Of a stretch of 15,859 nucleotides of DNA, positions 1 through 6,889 are shown in pieces. A model generated the notes under the pieces. The model had not been told where the DNA came from, did no database searches, and saw nothing but the letters and a program-made list of their open reading frames with translations. The stretch lies in the NCBI GenBank assembly GCA_045615705.1, contig JAZLFH010000067.1:1-15859 (forward strand), read 5' to 3'. This DNA comes from JAZLFH01 sp045615705. GTDB lineage: Bacteria > Bacillota > Clostridia > UMGS1883. Position 1 is the first letter of the stretch. Every line of letters starts with the position of its first letter. The position numbers and the translations under genes are program-made.

Positions 1-175
1 TGTCCCCTCCACTTTCGAGTGGGCAGACACGATTGACATTAACCGTGCTAAAAAAGCCCGTGAAAAAGCAGAAGCACTCATAAAGAGTGCAAAAACCGAC
101 AAAGAACTTAAATTGGCAGAGTTAAAACTTAAAAGAGCCCTTTTAAGACTTGATGTTTCATCTAAAAGATCCTGA
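1..175 (+). CDS. atpC: ATP synthase F1 epsilon subunit, C-terminal fragment
   Basis: The reading frame is open from base 2 to a TGA at 173-175 and gives the last 57 residues of a protein that begins outside the window. It contains EWADTIDINRAKKAREKAE followed by a second charged helix, which is the two-helix C-terminal domain of the F1 epsilon subunit. In the family this subunit couples the rotor to the F1 head, and the helical domain can inhibit ATP hydrolysis. The identification rests on this helical hairpin only; the N-terminal beta-sandwich is not in view. It should be the last gene of an atp operon, since the next gene is unrelated and a terminator-like hairpin follows 10 bases after the stop. 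Confidence 0.85.
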   Translation, partial: VPSTFEWADTIDINRAKKAREKAEALIKSAKTDKELKLAELKLKRALLRLDVSSKRS

Positions 176-201
176 ATAATTTTTGAAATTCCTCCTATAA
201 T
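172..201 (+). promoter_or_regulatory. Possible promoter for the DUF2508 gene
   Basis: A perfect TATAAT lies at 196-201. The best -35 candidate is CTGAAT at 172-177, 18 bases upstream, which matches the consensus at only 3 of 6 positions and overlaps the atpC stop codon. Transcription would start near 208, giving a leader of about 13 bases that carries the GGGGG ribosome binding site but not the complementary pyrimidine tract. The -10 box is convincing; the promoter as a whole is not. Confidence 0.4.
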
Positions 202-218
202 ATGAATAGGGGGAATTT
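186..218 (+). terminator. Hairpin with T-run: atp terminator that also covers the next ribosome binding site
   Basis: Bases 186-197 pair with 207-218 across all 12 positions (one T-G wobble at 193/211), leaving a 9-base loop. The right arm is followed by two more T, so five T in a row run up to the ATG at 221. This is the shape of a rho-independent terminator for the atp transcript. The right arm also carries GGGGG at 209-213, the ribosome binding site of the next gene, and the left arm has the matching CCTCC. In a read-through transcript the site would be hidden. Both roles are inferred from sequence alone. Confidence 0.55.
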
Positions 219-220
219 TT

Positions 221-460
221 ATGTATTCTGAAATGTCGCCTGTGATAAGCCACCATACAGTCTTTACTCCATCTGTTCCCATTGATGAAAACAGTGATAT
301 TGTAAACCGCATCAAGGAAGTAAAAGAGGAGTTTGACGCACTGTACAGCACATTCGACTTTGTATGCGATCAGTACTTAGTAGAGATGTATATTTACAAA
401 ATAAAAGCGTTGGAAGCCGAATATACTCATTTGTTAAAAATACTTAAAAAAGACTTGTAA
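221..460 (+). CDS. DUF2508 (YaaL-like) small protein
   Basis: This is a 79-residue protein of unknown function. After a variable N-terminus (residues 1-25) it is predicted to form two charged, coiled-coil-like helices, about 27-43 and 51-77. FDFVCDQYLVEMYIYKIKA (45-63), followed by a Leu/Tyr-rich end, fits the DUF2508 pattern of FxYVTDPDLID, then IYxxxA, then YxxLL. That match is from memory of the family, not a search. The start is ATG, with GGGGG 7 bases upstream. No signal peptide or membrane segment is visible. DUF2508 genes often sit near recR in other Firmicutes; here the gene follows atpC, which gives no functional hint. The stop codon lies inside the terminator stem shared with the converging peptidase gene. 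Confidence 0.75.
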   Translation: MYSEMSPVISHHTVFTPSVPIDENSDIVNRIKEVKEEFDALYSTFDFVCDQYLVEMYIYKIKALEAEYTHLLKILKKDL

Positions 461-497
461 CAAAAAGAGAAAGCCTTAGGCTTTCTCTTTTTGTTAC
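457..497. terminator. Bidirectional rho-independent terminator with a 19-bp perfect stem
   Basis: Bases 457-475 are a perfect reverse complement of 479-497, with a TTA loop at 476-478. A-rich and T-rich outer arms give U-runs in either direction. It lies between the converging DUF2508 gene and S41 peptidase gene. It contains both stop codons: TAA at 458-460 on the plus strand and TAA at 496-494 on the minus strand. Confidence 0.92.
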
Positions 498-1924
498 TTA
501 TTCAAGTATTCTATTGCTTTTTCAAGTTGTTTATCAATAAGTTTTTCAAAATGATAATCAATATCATTTAATTTTATAAGTGTGTATAAATCCGGGGTTC
601 CGCTTTGCGTAAGTCCGGTGTCTGTTTGAAAAAGTTTTATTGCTTCTGTTGTTTTGTCGTCAAAGATGCCGTCCGCTTCTTCCATATAATCTAACGCCGT
701 AAGTCTTTCTTCTATCGCTAAGGTCTGTTTACTGTTGTCGGTTACTCCCAAAAAATCAAAGTCCACGCTGAGAGGTGAAAAACTCTCCTCTTCAATTTTT
801 TCTATTTCGTTTTCTACTTCAATGTCAGGCTTAATTCCTATCGTGTTAATTCTTTTATTGTTCGGGCTGTAAAACTCCGCTACTGTATATTTCATTCCCG
901 CACCGTTTATAAGATTAAATAACATCTGAACGCTTCCTTTTGTGTATGTCCTCTCGCCGATAATTTTGCCTGCATTTCTGTCTTTTACCGCACCTAAAAA
1001 AAGTTCACTTGCAGAGGCACTGTTTGAATTACAAAGCACCGCTAATTTGTATTTTTTTGATGTTGACTTATTTTCGGAATACAGTGTTTCATCGTAACTT
1101 TTATCTTTATAATGTATTCTTGCAAAGACGCCGTTTGGAATAAAATACTTTGAAAGCGTAAGTGCCGCACCGATTTCTCCGCCGCCGTTATCTCTGAGGT
1201 CAATTATTACTTTCTTTATCTTTTTTTCATCTATTTCTTTCATTGCGGGTTCTAAGTATTCGCCCAAGTTGGTCATAAATGACTTAATCCAAATATATGC
1301 GATTTTTCCGTCATCAAGATAGGAAACACTTATGGGAGAAACTCCGACAACATCTCTTATAACATCAAAAGAAAGCAGTTCTTCTCCCCTTTTTACCGTA
1401 ATATTAACCGCTGTTCCGATTACTCCGCGAACAAGTTGAGCAGCCTCCTCCGAAGTCATGTTATCGGTAAGTTTTCCGTCTATCGCATAAATAATATCAT
1501 TAGGAAGAATCCCGACTGTTGCTGCGGGAAGACCTTCATAAACATCTTGTACTATAAGTTCATTATCTCTTTGAAAGATTGTTACCCCTATGCCGCCAAA
1601 ACTTCCCGACAAAGCCTGCATATAAGTGCGATACTCCTCGGGAGAATAGTATTCAGCATATTTATCATCAAGCGATTCAACGACATCTTTTGCAACATTT
1701 CCAAAGTTGAATTTGTTATCCGATATCATCCTCTTTATTGCCGATTGATAGAGTTTGTCCTTTTCTACGCCGTAGTAGAAGTTTTTAGATATGGCATCTA
1801 TAAACGATTCCAGATAATTTGTGTAAACCTCTTTTGCAAATGATTGTGCCATATCTTCCGCATGGCATACACAGGACAAAAGCATTACGAAGATAAGTGA
1901 AAGCGCGACTATTCTTTTTTTCAT
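494..1924 (-). CDS. S41 family carboxy-terminal processing peptidase with PDZ and peptidoglycan-binding domains
   Basis: This is a 476-residue exported serine protease of the CtpA/CtpB type. Residues 1-22 are a signal peptide (two basic residues, a hydrophobic stretch, then CHA before the mature protein; LLSC is a poor lipobox). A PDZ domain follows, about 105-185, containing GSFGGIGVTI. The protease core has IDLRDNGGG (241-249), SASASELF (302-309) and TYTKGSVQ (326-333). From spacing in B. subtilis CtpB, the catalytic set is Ser304, Lys329 and Gln333. Residues about 398-452 look like a PG_binding_1 domain, which would hold it at the cell wall. ATG at 1924 was chosen because AAAGGA lies 10 bases upstream; an in-frame TTG at 1933 would have almost no spacing to that site. 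It is the last gene of the murI-DUF1934-argS operon, 15 bases after argS. Its substrate is unknown. Confidence 0.92.
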   Translation of the reverse strand: MKKRIVALSLIFVMLLSCVCHAEDMAQSFAKEVYTNYLESFIDAISKNFYYGVEKDKLYQSAIKRMISDNKFNFGNVAKDVVESLDDKYAEYYSPEEYRTYMQALSGSFGGIGVTIFQRDNELIVQDVYEGLPAATVGILPNDIIYAIDGKLTDNMTSEEAAQLVRGVIGTAVNITVKRGEELLSFDVIRDVVGVSPISVSYLDDGKIAYIWIKSFMTNLGEYLEPAMKEIDEKKIKKVIIDLRDNGGGEIGAALTLSKYFIPNGVFARIHYKDKSYDETLYSENKSTSKKYKLAVLCNSNSASASELFLGAVKDRNAGKIIGERTYTKGSVQMLFNLINGAGMKYTVAEFYSPNNKRINTIGIKPDIEVENEIEKIEEESFSPLSVDFDFLGVTDNSKQTLAIEERLTALDYMEEADGIFDDKTTEAIKLFQTDTGLTQSGTPDLYTLIKLNDIDYHFEKLIDKQLEKAIEYLNK

Positions 1925-1939
1925 ATTTATCAAGTCCTT

Positions 1940-3613
1940 TTACATTTTTTCCGGTGCTTTTACATATAAAAGCTTTAAAACTATTTCTAATACTTTTCTT
2001 ACCGAGTCAATAAGCACAAGTCTTGCCTTTAATAAATTTTCTTCTTCTCCCCTTATTCTGCACGCATTGTAAAATGAGTGAAAAAGCGATGAAAGATCCA
2101 AAACATATCTTGTAAGACGGCTGGGTTCTAAACTCTTTGCCGAGGTTTCAATCTCTTCGGGAAGACTTGCTAATTTTTTTAGTATGTCAATTTCCTGCTC
2201 CGAGTTTAAAAGCGATGCATCAATTTCACTAAAACACGGGACCTTAATACCATCTTCTTCCAAAAGTCTGATAATTGAGCAAATTCTTGCGTGGGCATAT
2301 TGAACATAGAATACCGGGTTTTCGTTTGACTGTTCAACCGCCAAATCAAGGTCAAAATCCATATGCGTATCTGCGGCACGCATATTGAAAAAGAATCTTG
2401 CTGCATCTATTCCTATTTCTTCAACCAAATCACCGAGAGTAATCATTTTTCCTGTACGCTTGCTCATTCGTGCGACCTCACCATCACGCATAAGACGAAC
2501 AAGTTGAACTGTCGGGACTTGAAGTTTTTCTTTATCTATTCCTATTGCTTCCAAAGCACCTTTCATACGGGCAATGTGTCCGTGATGGTCTGCACCCCAA
2601 ATGTCAATTAACAAATCAAACCCACGACTTATCTTGTTTCTGTGATATGCTATATCTGCCGCAAAGTATGTCGGGATACCGTTTTGCCGAACCAAAACAT
2701 CATCTTTTTCAAGTCCGAGTTCTGTTGAACGGAGCCACAATGCCCCATCCTTTTCGTATGTTACATTGCTTTTTTTAAGAAGTTCTATTGTGTCCTTAAC
2801 CTCGTTTGAATTATAAAGCGAACTTTCAAAAAACCAGTTGTCATATTCTATTCCATAGCCCTTCAAGGTTTTTTTCATATTTTCAAGATTTATCGGAAGT
2901 GCGTAGTCTGAAAGTGCTTTTCTTCTTTCCGATTCGTCTTTCTCTAAAAGGCTGTCGCCGTAAAGAGCAATATAGTTTTGTGCGTGAACCTTAATGTCCT
3001 CGCCCATATACCCATCTTCCGGAAATTCTACTGCATCTTCTCCCTTCAAAGCCTGTATATAACGGGCTTCAAGGCTTCTTCCGAACTTATCTATCTGTGC
3101 CCCTGCATCGTTTACATAGAATTCTTTATAAACATCATAGCCTGCTTTTTTAAGCACATTTGACAGAAGGTCGCCCAATGCTCCGCCTCGTGCATTTCCC
3201 ATGTGCATGGGTCCCGTGGGGTTTGCACTTACAAACTCCACCATAACTTTTTTATTATTTCCGACATTTACATTACCGTAATTTTCGCCTTCTGTTTCTA
3301 TGTTTTTTAATGTGTCATAAAGGAAATTTTTATCAATGGTAAAGTTAATAAATCCTGCACCTGCAACCTCAACGGTAACTGCACCTGATTTTTTCATATC
3401 AAGATTTTCAATAATCTTTTCCGCTATAACTTTTGGCGAAGTCTTAACCGCCTTTGCCATGACCATAGCGATATTTGTAGCAAAGTCGCCGTGGTTTTTA
3501 TCTCTCGGATATTCAACCAAAAACTGCACATCTCCGACTTCGGGATATGCTTTTTCTTTTGCTTCGTTTAACGAATCGAATATTTGTTTCTTCTTATTTT
3601 GAAGCACGTCCAT
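1940..3613 (-). CDS. argS: Arginyl-tRNA synthetase
   Basis: This 557-residue class I synthetase attaches arginine to tRNA-Arg in the cytoplasm. The N-terminal additional domain that binds the tRNA elbow covers about residues 1-100. The ATP-binding HIGH motif appears as HMGN at 137-140, within SANPTGPMHMGNARGG. The KMSKS loop appears as RMSKRTG at 382-388. The C-terminal DALR anticodon-binding domain runs from about 435 to the end and includes FYVQYAHARI (435-444). Length and motif order are normal for the family. ATG at 3613 has AGAGG 10 bases upstream. The gene starts one base after the DUF1934 stop, so the two are probably translationally coupled; this pair is also adjacent in Bacillus subtilis (ywiB-argS). 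Nothing looks broken. Confidence 0.97.
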   Translation of the reverse strand: MDVLQNKKKQIFDSLNEAKEKAYPEVGDVQFLVEYPRDKNHGDFATNIAMVMAKAVKTSPKVIAEKIIENLDMKKSGAVTVEVAGAGFINFTIDKNFLYDTLKNIETEGENYGNVNVGNNKKVMVEFVSANPTGPMHMGNARGGALGDLLSNVLKKAGYDVYKEFYVNDAGAQIDKFGRSLEARYIQALKGEDAVEFPEDGYMGEDIKVHAQNYIALYGDSLLEKDESERRKALSDYALPINLENMKKTLKGYGIEYDNWFFESSLYNSNEVKDTIELLKKSNVTYEKDGALWLRSTELGLEKDDVLVRQNGIPTYFAADIAYHRNKISRGFDLLIDIWGADHHGHIARMKGALEAIGIDKEKLQVPTVQLVRLMRDGEVARMSKRTGKMITLGDLVEEIGIDAARFFFNMRAADTHMDFDLDLAVEQSNENPVFYVQYAHARICSIIRLLEEDGIKVPCFSEIDASLLNSEQEIDILKKLASLPEEIETSAKSLEPSRLTRYVLDLSSLFHSFYNACRIRGEEENLLKARLVLIDSVRKVLEIVLKLLYVKAPEKM

Positions 3614-3614
3614 C

Positions 3615-4046
3615 TTATTTTTTCCTCTCAGTTAAAATTTGAAGTTTTAAATCGTTTTTTGTTCTTGCAATATTGTTTATGTCAAGGATGTATGCTATGT
3701 CAATCTCTCCGCCCATGTCTGTCATTTTTACTTTTACATCGCTTGAAGAAACTCCCACGGTAAAATCTCCGTACTTCGTTTCGTAATGACCCATGTGGCG
3801 TTTTCCTTTTTCAAAAACCATCAAAGTATTTGTATCTCCGCTACGGGTAAGCGTTACTGTATTATTGCTGTCTACAACCAGTTGAGTCATACTCTTTCCG
3901 TGCCCGGTCATTTCATCTTCCGAATAGAAAAGAGAAATAACACCATCATTCTTTGAGATTTTGCCTTCGGTAACAAGTTCTACCGTGTCGCAATTTCCGT
4001 CAATTTCTTGCTTGCCCACAATAGAAATATACACATCTTTATCCAT
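3615..4046 (-). CDS. DUF1934 (YwiB-like) beta-barrel protein
   Basis: This 143-residue soluble protein has no signal peptide or membrane segment. It is predicted to be almost all beta strand. MTGHGKSMTQLVV, TLTRSGDTNTLMVFEKGKR and FTVGVSSSDVKV match the DUF1934 pattern, whose members form small lipocalin-like barrels of unknown role. Position supports the call: it lies directly upstream of argS, as ywiB does in B. subtilis. ATG at 4046 has AAAGGA 9 bases upstream, overlapping the end of murI. There is one base between its stop and the argS start. A function in amino-acid supply or translation is only suggested by this neighbour and should not be assumed. Confidence 0.85.
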   Translation of the reverse strand: MDKDVYISIVGKQEIDGNCDTVELVTEGKISKNDGVISLFYSEDEMTGHGKSMTQLVVDSNNTVTLTRSGDTNTLMVFEKGKRHMGHYETKYGDFTVGVSSSDVKVKMTDMGGEIDIAYILDINNIARTKNDLKLQILTERKK

Positions 4047-4061
4047 CAGTTACAGTCCTTT

Positions 4062-4865
4062 TTAAAATATTGGCACCCTCGAAAGCCTATTGCCTATGTC
4101 CTCACCCAAAAACAAACTTGCAAGCGAAGAAAATGTATCTGTTTCATCGGAAACAAAAAACTCTTTTTTTCCGGCTTCATTGTTTCCCGAAAATTTGTTT
4201 TCTGCTTTTAACATTTCTTCTGCGCAAATTGCGGCTTCCTTTCCCGGGTCTATGAGGGTAACTTCATCTCCCATTATATCTTTTATAACATCTTTTAGCA
4301 ATGGGTAATGTGTGCATCCCAAGATAAGAGTATCCACATTTTCCTTTTTTATGGGTAAAAGATAATCCTTAGCAACACTTTTTACCACATCTCCTTTTAT
4401 GTACCCGTTTTCGACCAAGTGGACAAACAACGGGCAAGGATTGGAAAAAACATTTGCATCAGGTTCAAGTTCTTTTATTACGCTTTCGTATTTTTTGCTC
4501 TTGATTGTAGATGATGTTCCTATTACTCCGATTCTTTTCGTTTTACTTAAATTTATCGCCTTTTTACAGGCACCTTCCAAAACACCTATTATGGGAACCG
4601 AAAAAGTTTCTTTGAGTATGGAAAGTGCAACGCTTGAAACCGTACCGCATGCGGCGATAACAAGTTTAATGTCGTGTCCAATCAAGAATTTTACATCTTC
4701 TTTTGCGTATTTAATTATAGTTTCACGGCTCCGGCTCCCGTAGGGTACCCTACCGGTGTCGCCGAAATACACAATGTCCTCATTAGGCAAAACTTTTACT
4801 AATTCTTTCACCGCAGTAAGTCCTCCGAGTCCACTGTCAAAAACACCTATCGCACGAGAATCCAT
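4062..4865 (-). CDS. murI: Glutamate racemase, with an unusual active-site residue
   Basis: This 267-residue enzyme interconverts L- and D-glutamate, supplying D-Glu for the peptidoglycan stem peptide in the cytoplasm. The family hallmarks are present: GVFDSGLGGLTAV (7-19, with Asp10 and Ser11), YFGDTGRVPYG (33-43), IGTSSTIKSKKY (115-126) and LGCTHYPLL (182-190). The two catalytic cysteines are Cys73 and Cys184, followed by Thr185 and His186. The first cysteine motif, normally ACNTA, reads ACGTV, so the substrate-contacting Asn (Asn75 in B. subtilis RacE) is Gly74. Other features suggest an active enzyme. ATG at 4865 has GAGGTGAG just upstream. It is the first gene of the operon and has a good promoter at 4887-4915. 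Confidence 0.93.
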   Translation of the reverse strand: MDSRAIGVFDSGLGGLTAVKELVKVLPNEDIVYFGDTGRVPYGSRSRETIIKYAKEDVKFLIGHDIKLVIAACGTVSSVALSILKETFSVPIIGVLEGACKKAINLSKTKRIGVIGTSSTIKSKKYESVIKELEPDANVFSNPCPLFVHLVENGYIKGDVVKSVAKDYLLPIKKENVDTLILGCTHYPLLKDVIKDIMGDEVTLIDPGKEAAICAEEMLKAENKFSGNNEAGKKEFFVSDETDTFSSLASLFLGEDIGNRLSRVPIF

Positions 4866-4886
4866 AATCTCACCTCAATCATAGAT

Positions 4887-4915
4887 ATTTTATCATAATA
4901 TGGATAACAATGCAA
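4887..4915 (-). promoter_or_regulatory. Vegetative promoter for the murI operon (extended -10)
   Basis: On the minus strand TTGCAT (4915-4910) and TAAAAT (4892-4887) are separated by 17 bases. The -10 box is preceded by TGA, making an extended -10 (TGATAAAAT) that offsets the weak -35. Transcription would start near 4880, leaving about 15 bases before the murI ATG. No second promoter is visible between murI and the S41 gene, so the four genes probably share this one. Confidence 0.6.
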
Positions 4916-4945
4916 GCACAAAGCACATAATATATAACGAAAGAA

Positions 4946-5872
4946 GTGATAAAAATAGAACCTTTAAAATTTTTTATAGACTCAAACGGCGGGCATGGAA
5001 ATGTTGACTTTTCACAGAAAGAATTTTCTTACACACAAAAAAGCACAAACCTGTATGGATTTCCATCATCCATAATCGAAAACCTGTGTCAAGGAGATAT
5101 AAAATATTTGATATACGACAGCATAAGTCTTTCTTTAAGAGGCTTTGTTACAAGCAATGGCGAAGCTCTGTTAAACTTTCCGAGATATAATCCGGAGATG
5201 CTTAAAAAGGCACATCTGCACTTTCGTGAAGGCCTATTGCTGCATGACAGATTGGAAAAATTTTATATAGAAAACACAAACTTTTCTCTGCTTGACGAAT
5301 TAGCAGAAAGTTACTCAAAAAAGGTTATCCCTAAAAGAATACTTACAACTGCTCCCAAACGATATGACCGATTTTTGGGAAGTGCAACGATTTACGGTGC
5401 AAAAGATTTTGTTGAAAATCTTACAAGCAGAGCAGAAAAAAGATATTTCATAAAAGGAAGACCGGGAACGGGTAAGTCAACATTTATGAAAAAAATTCTC
5501 TCTTACGCTCTTTTAAACGGCTACGATTCCGAGGTCTATCACTGCTCTTTTGACCAGAAAAGCATTGACATGATACTTTTCCCCGAACTTTCGCTTTCAT
5601 TTTTGGATTCTACAAAACCTCACGAGTATTTTCCAAAAAGAGAGTCGGACGAAATAATTGACCTTTACGAATATGCCGTAAAAAAAGGAACAGACGAAAA
5701 ATACCACGACAGAACAGAAGCACTTACAAAATCCTATAAAGGTAAAATAGATGAAGCTATTGCTCTTTTAAAAGAAGCTGACGATATCCGAATTAAAAAC
5801 GAAAAAAACGCATTAAACCTTTTCGGAGAAGAAAGTTTTATTACATCCGCAAAAAATATAACCGGATTTTAA
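4946..5872 (+). CDS. P-loop ATPase, PRK06851-like, with a degenerate N-terminal half
   Basis: This 308-residue cytoplasmic protein of unknown function belongs, by memory of the family, with clostridial PRK06851-type ATPases, which normally carry two similar P-loop halves. Here only the C-terminal half has a Walker A, GRPGTGKST at 171-179. It is followed by the family-typical YHCSFDQKSIDM (198-209), DSTKPHEYFPKR (221-232) and a charged helical tail. Residues 1-125 end in LHDRLEKFYIENTNFSLLDEL (99-119), which matches the helix closing each half, but they contain no P-loop. The protein is shorter than the roughly 360-370 residues I recall for the family. The start is GTG at 4946 with no clear ribosome binding site; a stop at 4928 and the absence of a better codon leave no upstream choice. 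No convincing promoter is visible between it and divergent murI. Confidence 0.75.
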   Translation: MIKIEPLKFFIDSNGGHGNVDFSQKEFSYTQKSTNLYGFPSSIIENLCQGDIKYLIYDSISLSLRGFVTSNGEALLNFPRYNPEMLKKAHLHFREGLLLHDRLEKFYIENTNFSLLDELAESYSKKVIPKRILTTAPKRYDRFLGSATIYGAKDFVENLTSRAEKRYFIKGRPGTGKSTFMKKILSYALLNGYDSEVYHCSFDQKSIDMILFPELSLSFLDSTKPHEYFPKRESDEIIDLYEYAVKKGTDEKYHDRTEALTKSYKGKIDEAIALLKEADDIRIKNEKNALNLFGEESFITSAKNITGF

Positions 5873-5894
5873 AATTGAGATTTTTGTAAAACAC

Positions 5895-5923
5895 TTGTAT
5901 TACTTCCCTTTTTAACTTATAAT
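5895..5923 (+). promoter_or_regulatory. Vegetative promoter for the dihydrouridine synthase gene
   Basis: TTGTAT at 5895-5900 and a perfect TATAAT at 5918-5923 are separated by the optimal 17 bases. Transcription would start around 5930, about 15 bases before the ATG at 5945. Confidence 0.75.
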
Positions 5924-5937
5924 TGTTATAAAGGGAG
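5904..5937 (+). terminator. Hairpin with T-run covering the ribosome binding site of dus
   Basis: Bases 5904-5911 (TTCCCTTT) pair with 5930-5937 (AAAGGGAG), with one T-G wobble at the base and an 18-base loop holding the TATAAT box. Five T follow at 5938-5942. It could weakly terminate the upstream ATPase transcript. In read-through RNA it would mask the AAGGGAG site at 5931-5937. The long loop makes it less stable than the similar hairpin at 186-218. Confidence 0.4.
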
Positions 5938-5944
5938 TTTTTGT

Positions 5945-6886
5945 ATGCAAATAGGAAATTTTAAACTTAAAAACAATGTTTTTTTAGCCCCTCTTGCAGG
6001 CGTTTCCGACCTTGTTATGCGTGAAATATGTGCCGGATACGGATGTGGTTTTTCATACACCGAAATGGTTAGTGCAAAAGCCCTTTCGTTTAATGATAAA
6101 AAAAGTTTTGACCTTTTAAAAATGGGAAATGTTATCAGCGGTATTCAACTTTTCGGTTCCGACCCTTTGATTATGTCCGAATCCGCAAAGAAAGTAGAGG
6201 GTCTCACTCCCGTAATCGACATAAATATGGGTTGTCCCGTAAATAAAGTTGTATCTAACGGTGAGGGCAGTGCTTTGATGAAAAATATACCGCTTGCCTG
6301 TGAAATTGTTGAAAAAACAGTAAATGCAGTATCTGTCCCCGTTACCGTAAAAATGCGTCTGGGGTGGGATAAGGACTCTTTTTGTGCCGTTCAATTCGCA
6401 AAAGCCATGGAAAAAAGCGGTGCAAGTGCAATTACCGTACACGGTCGTTTTCGTGAGGACTTTTTTTCGGGTGAAGTAAATCTCTCCGCCATCAAAAAAG
6501 TCAAAGAAAGCGTAAACATTCCCGTCATAGGAAACGGAAATATTTTTAACTCCGAAGATGCTTTAAAAATGTTTGATTATTGCGGTGTTGATGCAATTAT
6601 GATAGGAAGAGGAGCACTGGGAAATCCATGGATTTTCTCCGATATTGAAAATGCGTTAAGCGGTAAAAAACCTGCTGAAATTACAAAAGAAAAACGAATA
6701 GAAAGTGCAATTTTGCACGCAAAACTGCTTTGTGAATATAAGGGAATGCACCTTGGGATTTTGGAATCACGAAAGCATGTTTCTTGGTATATAAAAGGAC
6801 TTCCCGGTGCTTCAAAAACTCGTGAAGAAGTAAACAGAGCAACTACATTTGACGAAATGGAAAAAATTCTTCGCAATCTCTTATAA
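5945..6886 (+). CDS. dusB: tRNA-dihydrouridine synthase, DusB/NifR3 type
   Basis: This 313-residue FMN enzyme reduces uridines in tRNA to dihydrouridine, using NADPH. It is a TIM barrel with the expected motif series: APLAGVSD (15-22), EMVSAKAL (40-47), DINMGCPVNKVV (92-103) with catalytic Cys97, VKMRLGWD (135-142), ITVHGR (163-168), VIGNGNIFNSEDA (194-206) and IGRGALGNPWIF (220-231), the last two being phosphate-binding loops for FMN. Residues about 250-313 form the helical tRNA-binding domain. Length is normal. ATG at 5945 has AAGGGAG 7 bases upstream. It has its own promoter and stands between two transcription units. The exact tRNA position modified cannot be read from the sequence; the DusB-like label is by overall resemblance. 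Confidence 0.93.
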   Translation: MQIGNFKLKNNVFLAPLAGVSDLVMREICAGYGCGFSYTEMVSAKALSFNDKKSFDLLKMGNVISGIQLFGSDPLIMSESAKKVEGLTPVIDINMGCPVNKVVSNGEGSALMKNIPLACEIVEKTVNAVSVPVTVKMRLGWDKDSFCAVQFAKAMEKSGASAITVHGRFREDFFSGEVNLSAIKKVKESVNIPVIGNGNIFNSEDALKMFDYCGVDAIMIGRGALGNPWIFSDIENALSGKKPAEITKEKRIESAILHAKLLCEYKGMHLGILESRKHVSWYIKGLPGASKTREEVNRATTFDEMEKILRNLL

Positions 6887-6889
6887 TTG

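Noticed and set aside
1436..1843. 135-codon open frame on the plus strand inside the S41 gene
   Set aside because: It is antisense to the PDZ and N-terminal part of a clear peptidase, with no ribosome binding site and low-complexity hydrophobic content.
494..1933. S41 peptidase as a lipoprotein, from LLSC in its signal peptide
   Set aside because: The residue before Ser is Leu, which is poor for a lipobox, and a good signal peptidase I site (CHA) follows. It is not fully excluded.
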